Below, one piece after another: positions 27,639-35,526 of a stretch of 64,000 bases of DNA. Origin of the DNA: Bin5 sp965200615 (GTDB lineage: Bacteria > Chloroflexota > Anaerolineae > Caldilineales > Caldilineaceae); the NCBI GenBank assembly GCA_965200615.1, contig OZ241377.1, positions 3,162,001-3,226,000 of the forward strand, read 5' to 3'. Under the pieces are notes generated by a model, which did not search any database, was not told the origin of the DNA, and saw only the letters and a program-made list of their open reading frames with translations. Each line of letters starts with the position of its first letter. Position 1 is the first letter of the stretch. The translations under genes and the position numbers were made by a program.

Positions 27639-28447
27639 AACTGCGTCTCCTCGTTACCGTCGCCGTCCGCATCCTCCACCACCGCGGCGTCCTCAAGCTC
27701 AGGCACCTCTTCCCGTTCGTTCTTCTGCGCAGCCACCGCCTGGCGCCGGCTCTCGGCTCGCCGCTGAGCGCGTTTGTTGCGCTCATCCAGGTAAGACGAG
27801 TCCGCGCCACTGGAACTGGATTGTCGTTTCGCCCGCTGTTGCTTTCGCAGTTCCGAAAGGGTCTTTACCCCTCGCTTCTGCGTACTGCTTGTCCGTTTAG
27901 GTGTTGCGCCAACTGCCGGAGTTCGGTTCGTCACCTTGGCCGAACTGGCTTTGGGCGCCGACGGAATTGCCGTTCCCGTCGTCTTGACGTTACTGTCGCC
28001 GCTTCCGCCGCTCTGCTGCCGCCCGTTCGCCGATGCAGCCGCATTCAGGTTGGAAAGCGCCGGCTGCGCGGCAGACTTCTGTTCGACTGTCTCTTCGCCG
28101 GAGGAAGCCCCCGATGCATCGGGGGCCTGGGCAGGTTGAGAAGGCGCCGAGGTCTGTTTCGTCCCAGTCGTCGATTTCTGGCCGCTTCCCTGACCAATCG
28201 ACTTTTCCTCTTCCTCCTCCTCGTCGTCCATCAGTTGCTTCATATGGTAACTGGGGTCAAGTTCGCGCAGATCCCCAATCTCTTCGTTGACCTGGCGGGT
28301 CAAATCACCCGAAAGCCTTTGCAACCGGCGTATGAAAAATAGAACGTCTTTGGTTACCTTTGGCAACCTTTCCGGGCCAAGAAAGATCAGGGCGAAGATC
28401 AGTATGAAGATAAATTCGAGGACGCCAATGCCGAAGATGCTGTTCAT
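27635..28447 (-). CDS. tatB: Twin-arginine translocase TatA/TatB subunit
   Basis: 270 residues. The N-terminal 40 residues are the Tat subunit core: FGIGVLEFIFILIFALIFLG with the Glu typical of TatB, then PERLPKVTKDV and the amphipathic helix. The remaining 200 residues are a long acidic then Ser/Thr/Lys-rich disordered tail. TatB of other bacteria is usually 90-170 residues, so the tail is unusual. TatA versus TatB cannot be settled; the Glu at position 11 and one copy next to tatC favour TatB. It starts 8 bases after nusB. Confidence 0.9.
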   Translation of the reverse strand: MNSIFGIGVLEFIFILIFALIFLGPERLPKVTKDVLFFIRRLQRLSGDLTRQVNEEIGDLRELDPSYHMKQLMDDEEEEEEKSIGQGSGQKSTTGTKQTSAPSQPAQAPDASGASSGEETVEQKSAAQPALSNLNAAASANGRQQSGGSGDSNVKTTGTAIPSAPKASSAKVTNRTPAVGATPKRTSSTQKRGVKTLSELRKQQRAKRQSSSSGADSSYLDERNKRAQRRAESRRQAVAAQKNEREEVPELEDAAVVEDADGDGNEETQL

Positions 28448-28455
28448 GCCAGAAG

Positions 28456-29097
28456 TTACCGGCTCACTTGTCTGTATTCGGATGGCAGGGAAATCTCTCG
28501 AAACGCGGTACCGAGGACACCGTTGACAAAACGCGAACTGCTGTCGCTGCCGAATGTCTTGGCCAATTCCACCGCTTCATTGATGACAACCTTGGGCGGC
28601 GCATCTGCATCAGGACTCGAAAGCTCAAAAAGGGAAAGACGAAGTACGTTGCGATCGACGATCGCCAATTTGCCTACCGGCCACTCCGGCGCGTAGCGGC
28701 CGATCAACGAATCCAGGTCAGCCTTGTAACGGATGGCTCCGCTCACCAGCCAGTACAGGAATGCAAGTGTTTCGTTGGCATACTGTTCCTCAGCCTGGCG
28801 ATGGTCAAGGGCGATGCCCGGAAGATGGTCCGTGCAGTCGACTTCATATAGTACCTGCAATGCCGTTCGGCGAGCCCGTCTACGTTCGGCCGGATGGGCA
28901 ATGACGCTGTCGCCGTCTGTGCTCGACCGGTCGGGCCCTTCCGTTTCGACCGCTGCGCAACCACGTTCTGCCTTGTGCGCTCCTGAACAGGGCCGTGTGG
29001 TCGCAATGTCGCCTACTCTTGTGGAATCGGCCTCACCCACATGCGCTGAATCGGCTGCTACAGGTAGCTCCATGAGTTGCTGCGTTTGGTCTATCAT
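28456..29097 (-). CDS. nusB: Transcription antitermination factor NusB
   Basis: 213 residues. NusB binds boxA RNA in rRNA leaders with NusE. The domain begins near residue 72 at RRRARRTALQVLYEVD, continues with LIGRYAPEWPVGKLAIVDRN and VVINEAVELAKTFG, and ends SSRFVNGVLG, all NusB hallmarks. The first 70 residues are an extra polar segment without known fold, which is unusual. No better internal start with a ribosome site is evident. It lies in the fabG-nusB-tatB-tatC run. Confidence 0.93.
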   Translation of the reverse strand: MIDQTQQLMELPVAADSAHVGEADSTRVGDIATTRPCSGAHKAERGCAAVETEGPDRSSTDGDSVIAHPAERRRARRTALQVLYEVDCTDHLPGIALDHRQAEEQYANETLAFLYWLVSGAIRYKADLDSLIGRYAPEWPVGKLAIVDRNVLRLSLFELSSPDADAPPKVVINEAVELAKTFGSDSSSRFVNGVLGTAFREISLPSEYRQVSR

Positions 29098-29125
29098 TGT
29101 CCCGTCAGTCCCGACTCGACATCAA

Positions 29126-29872
29126 TCACATCATCACAAGGCCGCCGTCTACGGACAGAATCTGCCCTGTAATAAAACCGGCCCGTTCGCTCGCAAGAAA
29201 TGCAACGGCCCAGGCAATCTCTTCCGGGGCACCGAACCGCCCCAGCGGAGTGCGGGCTAAAGTCTCTTCCTTTTGGTCGTCGCTCATAACATCCGTAAGT
29301 GCCGTCGGCACAAAGCCCGGCGCCACCACATTCACAGTGATGCCGCGGCTGCCTACTTCTCGGGCAAGGCTCTTGGAGAGCCCTATCATACCAGCCTTAC
29401 TGGCCGCGTAATTCGTCTGACCTGCCTGGCCCGCCAGTCCGACGATACTGGATATATTGATAATGCGCCCCCAACGCTGCCGAATCATCCCTCGCAGCGC
29501 GGCCCTGGTTACATTAAAAATGCTGTCCAGATTGGTGCCGATCACCGCACGCCACCTATCCTCCTTCATACTCATCATCAGCGCATCACGGGTCGTACCG
29601 GCATTATTGACCAGGATGTGGACTCTGCCCAACTCCTTTTCGACTTCCTTCACCAGCTCAGCGGCCCCGTCAAAACATCCTACGTCGGCCTGAAAAACAG
29701 CGCAATCGCCGCCGGCTTCACGGATGGCGTCGGCCGTCGCGTCGGCTCCCTCCTGATTGCCGCGATAGTTCAGAGCGACGCGCGCGCCTCCGGCAGCCAG
29801 TTCCTTCGCAATGGCCGCTCCGATTCCGCTGCTACTGCCTGTAACGAGCGCAATCTTACCTGTAAAGTCCAT
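29126..29872 (-). CDS. fabG: 3-oxoacyl-[ACP] reductase
   Basis: 248-residue short-chain dehydrogenase that reduces 3-oxoacyl-ACP with NADPH in fatty-acid synthesis. Visible: NADPH motif TGSSSGIGAAIAKEL, NNAGTTRD, catalytic Ser in NISSIVGLAGQ, and YAASKAG with Tyr and Lys. The MGRIINIS-type and GRFGAPEEIA segments match FabG rather than generic SDRs. It follows fabD by 178 bases within the same operon; no acp or fabF lies between. Confidence 0.95.
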   Translation of the reverse strand: MDFTGKIALVTGSSSGIGAAIAKELAAGGARVALNYRGNQEGADATADAIREAGGDCAVFQADVGCFDGAAELVKEVEKELGRVHILVNNAGTTRDALMMSMKEDRWRAVIGTNLDSIFNVTRAALRGMIRQRWGRIINISSIVGLAGQAGQTNYAASKAGMIGLSKSLAREVGSRGITVNVVAPGFVPTALTDVMSDDQKEETLARTPLGRFGAPEEIAWAVAFLASERAGFITGQILSVDGGLVMM

Positions 29873-30050
29873 GGAAATCCTTGGTTCGGTGGCGAACTTG
29901 CCGCTATTCTACTACAGGACGCCGAAAATGAAGAACAGGAAATCTCTCTCTGGAAGAGGATAGGCTACCGGGCAAAACTGTTGCTACAGCATTGCCAACA
30001 AAAGGGACCCGGCAACTTCCGCTGTGTCAAGACGCGCCGGTTTTCCGCGC

Positions 30051-31028
30051 TCAACCGAACGCCCCGGCAAAACTCCGGACTTCGGCCGCATTCGACACAT
30101 TCACTCTCTTTCCCTTGCGCTGAATGCGCTTCATCAGTCCGGTCAGCACCGAACCGGGTCCAATCTCTACAGCCGTCTCAACGCCGCCGTCTACAGCCTG
30201 CTTCATTGATTCGGTCCACCTGACGCTGCCGGTCAGCTGCGCATTCAGTTCCTGGCAGATGGCTGCGGCGCTGTCAAGAGGAAGCCCGCTGGTATTGCCG
30301 ATGACAGGAGCCAGGGGCTCTTTCACGTCAATTGCATCGATCCGAGCCCTCAACTGCGAGGTCGCCGGCTCCATCAGCGGGCTATGGGCGGCTATACTGA
30401 CCGCCAGCGGAACAACTCTTCGTGCCCCGGCCTTTTCCAACTCCGACATCGCGGCGGAGATGCTGCTCTCGTCTCCCGAAATTACGATCTGCCCGGGACA
30501 GTTATCGTTTGCGATCTGGGAGACGCCGCTGTTTGCCGCAGCCGCCTCCGCGCAGATCTGGGCAACAACATTTTCCTCCAGACCGATCACCGCGACCATG
30601 CGCCCCGGGTGTTTGGCGCCCGCCTCCTTCATCAGGCGGCCCCGCTCACGCACAAGGAGCAGGCCGTCGGCGAAGCCGATGCAACCGGCCGCGGCCAGGG
30701 CCGAATACTCGCCCATCGAGTGGCCGGCGAAATATGCTGGTCGCGGCAAGCTACCCATCTCCGCCTGCATGGCACAGAGTGCCGCCATACTCGCCACGAA
30801 CAGGGCAGGCTGCGCGTTGATCGTATCGGTCAGCAGGCTCTCCGGCCCTTCGAAGCAAATCCTGCTAATCGCGGCGCCCAGGACTTCGTCTGCTTCTGTG
30901 AACACGGCCCGTGCAGCCGGATATGCCTCGGCCAACTCCTTTGCCATACCCACGTGCTGGCTGCCTTGTCCGGGAAACAAGTAAATCAGCGGACTCGATT
31001 CTCGAACGTACGAAAGCGGCAAACTCAT
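30051..31028 (-). CDS. fabD: Malonyl-CoA:ACP transacylase
   Basis: Loads malonyl onto ACP to feed fatty-acid elongation. Signatures: IYLFPGQGSQHVGMAKEL, the nucleophile GHSMGEYSALAA, GRLMKEAG, and the active-site His region. Start at ATG 31028 gives 325 residues; the frame is open further up but that part overlaps rpmF. It begins 5 bases after the rpmF stop, a common bacterial arrangement (yceD-rpmF-fabD). Confidence 0.96.
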   Translation of the reverse strand: MSLPLSYVRESSPLIYLFPGQGSQHVGMAKELAEAYPAARAVFTEADEVLGAAISRICFEGPESLLTDTINAQPALFVASMAALCAMQAEMGSLPRPAYFAGHSMGEYSALAAAGCIGFADGLLLVRERGRLMKEAGAKHPGRMVAVIGLEENVVAQICAEAAAANSGVSQIANDNCPGQIVISGDESSISAAMSELEKAGARRVVPLAVSIAAHSPLMEPATSQLRARIDAIDVKEPLAPVIGNTSGLPLDSAAAICQELNAQLTGSVRWTESMKQAVDGGVETAVEIGPGSVLTGLMKRIQRKGKRVNVSNAAEVRSFAGAFG

Positions 31029-31033
31029 CTGAC

Positions 31034-31228
31034 TCAGGCTTCTTCTTCGTCCATGTCCAGGATCTGCATTCGGCCCATGTATGTGCCGCAGTGTGGGCAG
31101 ACCCGGTGCGGTAGCGTCTTCTCCTGGCACTGCGCGCAGGTCACCAGTCTCGGCGTGCCGAGCGCGTGATGCGCGCGACGGCGGTTGCGCCTGCCCTTAC
31201 TGATTTTTCGTTTCGGTAGCGGTCCCAT
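31034..31228 (-). CDS. rpmF: 50S ribosomal protein L32
   Basis: 64 residues, the normal length. PKRKISKGRRNRRRAHHAL is the L32 start and a four-cysteine zinc site follows (CAQC ... CPHC). It lies between yceD and fabD, as in most bacteria. The C-terminus has a short acidic extension (DMDEEEA). Confidence 0.97.
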   Translation of the reverse strand: MGPLPKRKISKGRRNRRRAHHALGTPRLVTCAQCQEKTLPHRVCPHCGTYMGRMQILDMDEEEA

Positions 31229-31244
31229 CTTTAGTTCTCCTTAT

Positions 31245-31847
31245 CTAATCGCTGGGTGTTTCGTCTTGCAGCGACAACAGAGCTTCCCAACGCGGGTCGA
31301 TCCCCTTGGCTTCAGAAGGTGTCTGTTCATCGGGCGAACCGGCAAGAGCAGACTCGGACAGCAAATTCAGATACTTCGGACATGCATCCGGATCGTGGGC
31401 GCCGTTGACGGGGTCAGTGTAATCGCAAACGGCTACGATCGGAATGGAGAGCCAGATGTTCTGCCGTACAACTTCGGTAATGTCGAGAATGTGTTGGGCA
31501 TCGATCAGCAGAGCCTCATCCGTCAAATCCTCTGCCTGACCTTCAAACTCCTCTGGCAACAGAAAACGTCCTGTCTGAATGTCGGTCAGAGGACGAAAAC
31601 TCTCAGAAAACTTTACGCATGCAGTTATGGATACGGATTCAAGGCAACGTCCGCACTGCAACGACAACTCAACTCGAAGGTCGCCGGTCGCCAGGACGCC
31701 GCTGTGAATGCGCAGCAGCTCCAGGTTCCCAGTCAGATTGCTCAGGGGTGTCAGGCCGTCATCGAGGTCGGCAATATCGTCCTCAAGAACAAACTCCCTG
31801 CGTGCCCCGGTCGCCTCCTTCATCAGCTGTGCAACGTTAAACTCCAT
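31245..31847 (-). CDS. yceD: YceD/DUF177 family protein
   Basis: 200 residues from ATG 31847, which has GGAGG 8 bases upstream. The family is widely linked to rpmF and 23S rRNA metabolism. Diagnostic motif LQCGRCLE at about residues 78-85, and a C-terminal CDYTDPVN ... CPKYLNLL segment where the family carries its second cysteine pair. It is the first gene of the minus-strand operon that runs to the tat genes. Confidence 0.9.
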   Translation of the reverse strand: MEFNVAQLMKEATGARREFVLEDDIADLDDGLTPLSNLTGNLELLRIHSGVLATGDLRVELSLQCGRCLESVSITACVKFSESFRPLTDIQTGRFLLPEEFEGQAEDLTDEALLIDAQHILDITEVVRQNIWLSIPIVAVCDYTDPVNGAHDPDACPKYLNLLSESALAGSPDEQTPSEAKGIDPRWEALLSLQDETPSD

Positions 31848-31995
31848 CTCCCGATCCTCCTGCCCGGTTCCCGCAAGACCGCCTGACCGATTCATCTACT
31901 GCCGGCCTTCTGGCTATGCACAGCCAGCGCGTAAGGTCTCTCTGCAGTCATCCGGACGGCAATCTCCGCACTGCGTGGCGACCGCACAAACAGCG

Positions 31996-32025
31996 ATTAT
32001 AAAAGGATGTCGGACGATCCTCCAA
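31996..32025 (-). promoter_or_regulatory. Probable promoter of the yceD-rpmF-fabD operon
   Basis: Minus strand: TTGGAG (32025-32020), 18-base spacer, perfect TATAAT (32001-31996). The start site would be near 31989, about 140 bases before yceD ATG. Its -10 faces away from the suf promoter, so the two operons are divergently transcribed. Confidence 0.6.
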
Positions 32026-32163
32026 AAGTCAGCCGGCACATTGAACTGACAGGACTGTACTCCTTTCTCACCCAGTTCATATTGGAGAACAGCGCCGATC
32101 AGAAGGCTTCAGTTTTGGACTGAGCAGAAGGTGAATGGTATAAATACGAGGTCAACCTGATCT

Positions 32164-32205
32164 TTTTGTCAATTTTCACAATATAAACTGTGTAAATTGA
32201 CAAAA
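32164..32205. promoter_or_regulatory. Long palindromic operator overlapping the suf promoter
   Basis: Arms TTTTGTCAATTTTCACA (32164-32180) and TGTGTAAATTGACAAAA (32189-32205) are complementary at 16 of 17 positions and flank an 8-base centre. The outer 12 bases of each arm match perfectly. The right arm contains the -35 TTGACA of the sufR promoter. It is therefore the likely binding site of a dimeric repressor, most simply SufR itself (autoregulation, inferred). Confidence 0.75.
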
Positions 32206-32225
32206 TAGGATTCTCGTGGTATGAT
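32197..32225 (+). promoter_or_regulatory. Strong sigma70-like promoter of the suf operon
   Basis: Consensus TTGACA (32197-32202), exactly 17 bases, then TATGAT (32220-32225). Transcription should begin near 32232, about 74 bases before the sufR ATG. Confidence 0.8.
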
Positions 32226-32305
32226 GGGGTTAATCCGTGGAAGCAGGTCCGACCCAAATGCGTGTTCAATGCCGCATTCGGCCTGGAATAGCAGGGGAAA
32301 GTCTA

Positions 32306-32965
32306 ATGTCAGTCAGCCCAGACCAGAACTCACCCGCATGGCAGATCCTTGAGTATCTGCAACGCAATCCCTCTGCCACGATTAAAGACTTTGAGATTCT
32401 CCTGGGCGTAACGACAACAGCCGTCCGTCAGCATCTGAGCGCCCTTCAGGCCAGCGGGTATCTGGACCGGCGCGAGGAGCGCTCCGGAGTCGGGCGCCCG
32501 CATTACATCTATGTGGCTACCGACGCGGCCCGCGAGCTGTTCGCCTGTCGCTGCGATGTGCTCGCTCTGACGATGCTCCAGGAAATGTATGGAATGGTCG
32601 GCTCTGAACAGATGGGAACGCTTCTGAAACGAGTTGGCGTCAGGCTTGCAGAACGGTACGCAGAGAGCGTCAATGCGACCGAACTGCGGCACCGAGTCGA
32701 GGAAATGGCTGGAGCGCTGGGTCGGCAGGGAGTACTCACCGACGTGTCCGTAGCCGATAGCAATACCATCGCCTTGAAAATGTACAACTGCCCTTACCAC
32801 GACCTTGCCATAGCACATCGCGAGATCTGTGAGATGGATCAACTGATGATGCAGCAGGCTTTGGGCGCAGATGTCTCTCTGGATGACTGCATAATGGACG
32901 GGCACGGCAGATGCTCATTTGTAATAACGCAGAGCAGCCGCGCGGAGCTCGAGTTTGAGTCCTGA
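32306..32965 (+). CDS. sufR: SufR-type iron-sulfur-responsive transcriptional regulator
   Basis: About 219 residues from ATG 32306, preceded by AGGGGAAA. The N-terminal winged helix (ATIKDFEILLGVTTTAVRQHLSALQASGYLDRREERSGVGRP) belongs to the DeoR/ArsR-like SufR family. The C-terminal half holds the cysteines that bind an Fe-S cluster in SufR: NCPYH, REICEMD, and DDCIMDGHGRC. Known SufR proteins repress suf genes when they carry a cluster. Its position first in the suf operon and the palindrome over its promoter agree with autorepression. The frame is open back to 32237, but ATG 32306 has the ribosome site. Confidence 0.92.
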   Translation: MSVSPDQNSPAWQILEYLQRNPSATIKDFEILLGVTTTAVRQHLSALQASGYLDRREERSGVGRPHYIYVATDAARELFACRCDVLALTMLQEMYGMVGSEQMGTLLKRVGVRLAERYAESVNATELRHRVEEMAGALGRQGVLTDVSVADSNTIALKMYNCPYHDLAIAHREICEMDQLMMQQALGADVSLDDCIMDGHGRCSFVITQSSRAELEFES

Positions 32966-33044
32966 ACCAGTCACCGCCGTAAGGCGATCATTTCGTGTTG
33001 ATTACGGCTGGCAACAGCCGTCACATTGAGGAGTCACGAAAGTC

Positions 33045-33854
33045 ATGAGTACACTTGCAATTCAGAATCTGCACGTCGCTGTAGGAGATACAGAAATATT
33101 GAAAGGTGTGGACCTCACGCTGCACAGCGGCGAGATTCATGCCATGATGGGACCAAACGGTTCCGGAAAATCGACACTTTCCTACGTGGTCGCGGGCCAT
33201 CCCCACTACGAAGTGACGCAGGGCGATATTCTGCTGGACGGCGAGAGCATTCTCGATATGGAAGCCGACGAAAGGGCCAGGTCAGGCATTTTCCTCGCCT
33301 TCCAATATCCTGTATCGATTCCCGGCGTCAGTGTCGCCAATTTCCTGCGCACCGCAGTTTCCAACGTGCGCGGCTATACGAGCAAAGAGGCGGACAGCAG
33401 CGCAAACGGAGTCATCGGCAGCAACCTCATGCCCATGCGTGAGTTTCGCCGCGAACTGAATACGAAAATGAAGGAATTCAACGTCGCCTCCAGCTTTGCC
33501 CGCCGCTATCTCAATGAAGGATTTTCCGGCGGCGAGAAAAAGCGCACCGAGGTCCTGCAGATGGCAATGCTGGAACCGAAATTCGCGATTCTCGACGAAT
33601 CAGATTCCGGCCTGGACATCGACGCCCTGAGGGTCGTCTCGGATGGCATCAATAAGCTGGCAACAGAAGACCGGGGCTTTCTGCTCATCACCCACTATCA
33701 GCGTATTCTTAACTTCGTGAAACCCGATTACGTCAGTATTTTCTTTGGCGGTCGCATCGTCAAGACAGGCGGCCCCGAGGTGGCGCTGACATTGGAAGAG
33801 AGAGGCTACAAGTGGGTCGAAGAGGAGTTGTCAGTCGGGGCCGTGCCCGCCTGA
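33045..33854 (+). CDS. sufC: Fe-S cluster assembly ATPase SufC
   Basis: 269-residue ABC-type ATPase of the SufBC2D scaffold. Visible: Walker A GPNGSGKST, a Q-loop region FLAFQYPVSIPGVSV, signature FSGGEKKRTEV, and Walker B FAILDESDSGLDIDAL, the last being SufC-typical. GAGGAG precedes the ATG. It is first of the structural suf genes here, whereas many operons have sufB first. Confidence 0.97.
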   Translation: MSTLAIQNLHVAVGDTEILKGVDLTLHSGEIHAMMGPNGSGKSTLSYVVAGHPHYEVTQGDILLDGESILDMEADERARSGIFLAFQYPVSIPGVSVANFLRTAVSNVRGYTSKEADSSANGVIGSNLMPMREFRRELNTKMKEFNVASSFARRYLNEGFSGGEKKRTEVLQMAMLEPKFAILDESDSGLDIDALRVVSDGINKLATEDRGFLLITHYQRILNFVKPDYVSIFFGGRIVKTGGPEVALTLEERGYKWVEEELSVGAVPA

Positions 33855-33990
33855 CAGTTGAGATCGCAGGTGGCCATGTAACACAAGGCCGGCTTCACCC
33901 CGGCCCCCTGGTTGAGAATTGTCGACACAGGCATGGAGGCAATCGGTTACGCACAACTGGTCGTACCATTCGTTATAAAGGAGGGCTATT

Positions 33991-35406
33991 GTGGCTGGAC
34001 AGTCCGATTTAGAGCATCTTGAAGGCGTAAAAGAAGAGTACCAGTACGGCTTTCGTGACGAAGAGAACGCCGTTTTCAAGTCCGAGAAAGGCCTGAACCA
34101 TCAGGTAGTCGACCAGATCGCCGACATCAAGAAGGAACCGGACTGGATGCGCCAGTTCCGGCACGAAGCGCTGGACATTTTCTTTTCCAAGATGATGCCG
34201 ACTTGGGGCGCCGACCTGAGCAGCATCGATTTCGACGACATCTATTACTATCTGCGTCCCGCCGAAAAACAGGGCAAGAGTTGGGAAGACGTGCCGGAGG
34301 ACATCAAACGTACCTTCGACCGGCTCGGCATCCCGGAAGCGGAACGCAGATTCCTTGCAGGAGTCGGCGCGCAGTATGAGTCAGAAGTCGTCTACCACAG
34401 CCTGAAGGACGAGTGGGAAAAGCTCGGCGTCGTCTTTCTCGACATGGACAGCGGACTGCGCGAGCACGAGGAAATCGTCAAGGAGTACTTTGCCACGGTC
34501 ATCCCTGCCGCCGACAACAAGTTTGCTGCGCTGAACAGCGCGGTGTGGAGTGGCGGCAGCTTCGTCTATGTACCGGCCGGCGTCCACGTCGACATCCCTT
34601 TGCAGGCCTACTTCCGCATCAACGCCGAGAATATGGGTCAGTTTGAACGCACTCTCATCGTCGTCGAAGAGGGGGCCAGCGTCCACTACGTCGAAGGCTG
34701 CACCGCACCCATCTACTCAAGCGACAGCCTTCACAGCGCGGTCGTGGAGATCATCGTCAAGAAGGGCGGACGCTGTCGCTATACCACGATCCAGAACTGG
34801 AGCACAGACGTCTATAACCTGGTCACCAAGCGGGCCCTGGCCTACGACGACGCCACCATGGAGTGGATCGACGGCAACCTCGGCAGCAAGGTGACGATGA
34901 AGTACCCTGCCGTCTACATGATGGGCCCGGAGGCCCACGGCGAAATCCTGTCGATCGCTTTCGCCGGCAACGGGCAGCATCAGGACGCCGGCGGCAAGGT
35001 GGTCCATGCCGCCCCGAATACCAGCTCCAAAATCGTATCGAAGTCCATTAGCAAGAACGGCGGCCGCGCCAGCTATCGCGGCCTGCTGAAGGTAGCCAAA
35101 GGGGCGCATCATAGTCGCAGCAACGTCGTCTGCGATGCCCTGCTGCTGGATGCCGACAGCCGCTCGGACACCTACCCTTACATCGAAATCGACGAGGACG
35201 ATGTCAGTATCGGCCACGAGGCATCGGTCAGCAAGATCGGTGAAGAGCAGCTCTTCTATCTGATGAGCCGCGGCATTGACGAGGACGAGGCCGCCGCCAT
35301 GATTGTGGGCGGATTCATTGAGCCGCTTGTCAAAGAGCTCCCCATGGAGTACGCGGTCGAAATGAACCGCCTAATCCAATTGCAGATGGAGGGCAGCATT
35401 GGATAG
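33991..35406 (+). CDS. sufB: Fe-S cluster assembly scaffold SufB
   Basis: 471 residues. GTG 33991 follows a near-perfect AAAGGAGGG site. The SufB beta-helix domain is recognisable: GVFLDMDSGLREHEEIVKEYF, VPAGVHVDIPLQAYFRIN, VHYVEGCTAPIYS with the sulfur-accepting Cys, then RGLLKVAKGAHHSRSNVVCDALL and IGHEASVSKIGEEQLFYLMSRG. The 136-base gap after sufC holds only a short GC-rich hairpin near 33890-33910. Confidence 0.97.
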   Translation: MAGQSDLEHLEGVKEEYQYGFRDEENAVFKSEKGLNHQVVDQIADIKKEPDWMRQFRHEALDIFFSKMMPTWGADLSSIDFDDIYYYLRPAEKQGKSWEDVPEDIKRTFDRLGIPEAERRFLAGVGAQYESEVVYHSLKDEWEKLGVVFLDMDSGLREHEEIVKEYFATVIPAADNKFAALNSAVWSGGSFVYVPAGVHVDIPLQAYFRINAENMGQFERTLIVVEEGASVHYVEGCTAPIYSSDSLHSAVVEIIVKKGGRCRYTTIQNWSTDVYNLVTKRALAYDDATMEWIDGNLGSKVTMKYPAVYMMGPEAHGEILSIAFAGNGQHQDAGGKVVHAAPNTSSKIVSKSISKNGGRASYRGLLKVAKGAHHSRSNVVCDALLLDADSRSDTYPYIEIDEDDVSIGHEASVSKIGEEQLFYLMSRGIDEDEAAAMIVGGFIEPLVKELPMEYAVEMNRLIQLQMEGSIG

Positions 35407-35526
35407 CTCGCCTGCCATCCGTGTCAGCCTTGATGATGGACGGCAGACGGCTCGAAACGCGCATTGCGCACCGGGAGATCTTTCAGTAAGACCCTCTCCC
35501 GTTTTTCCGTAACGAGGCAACTGAAT

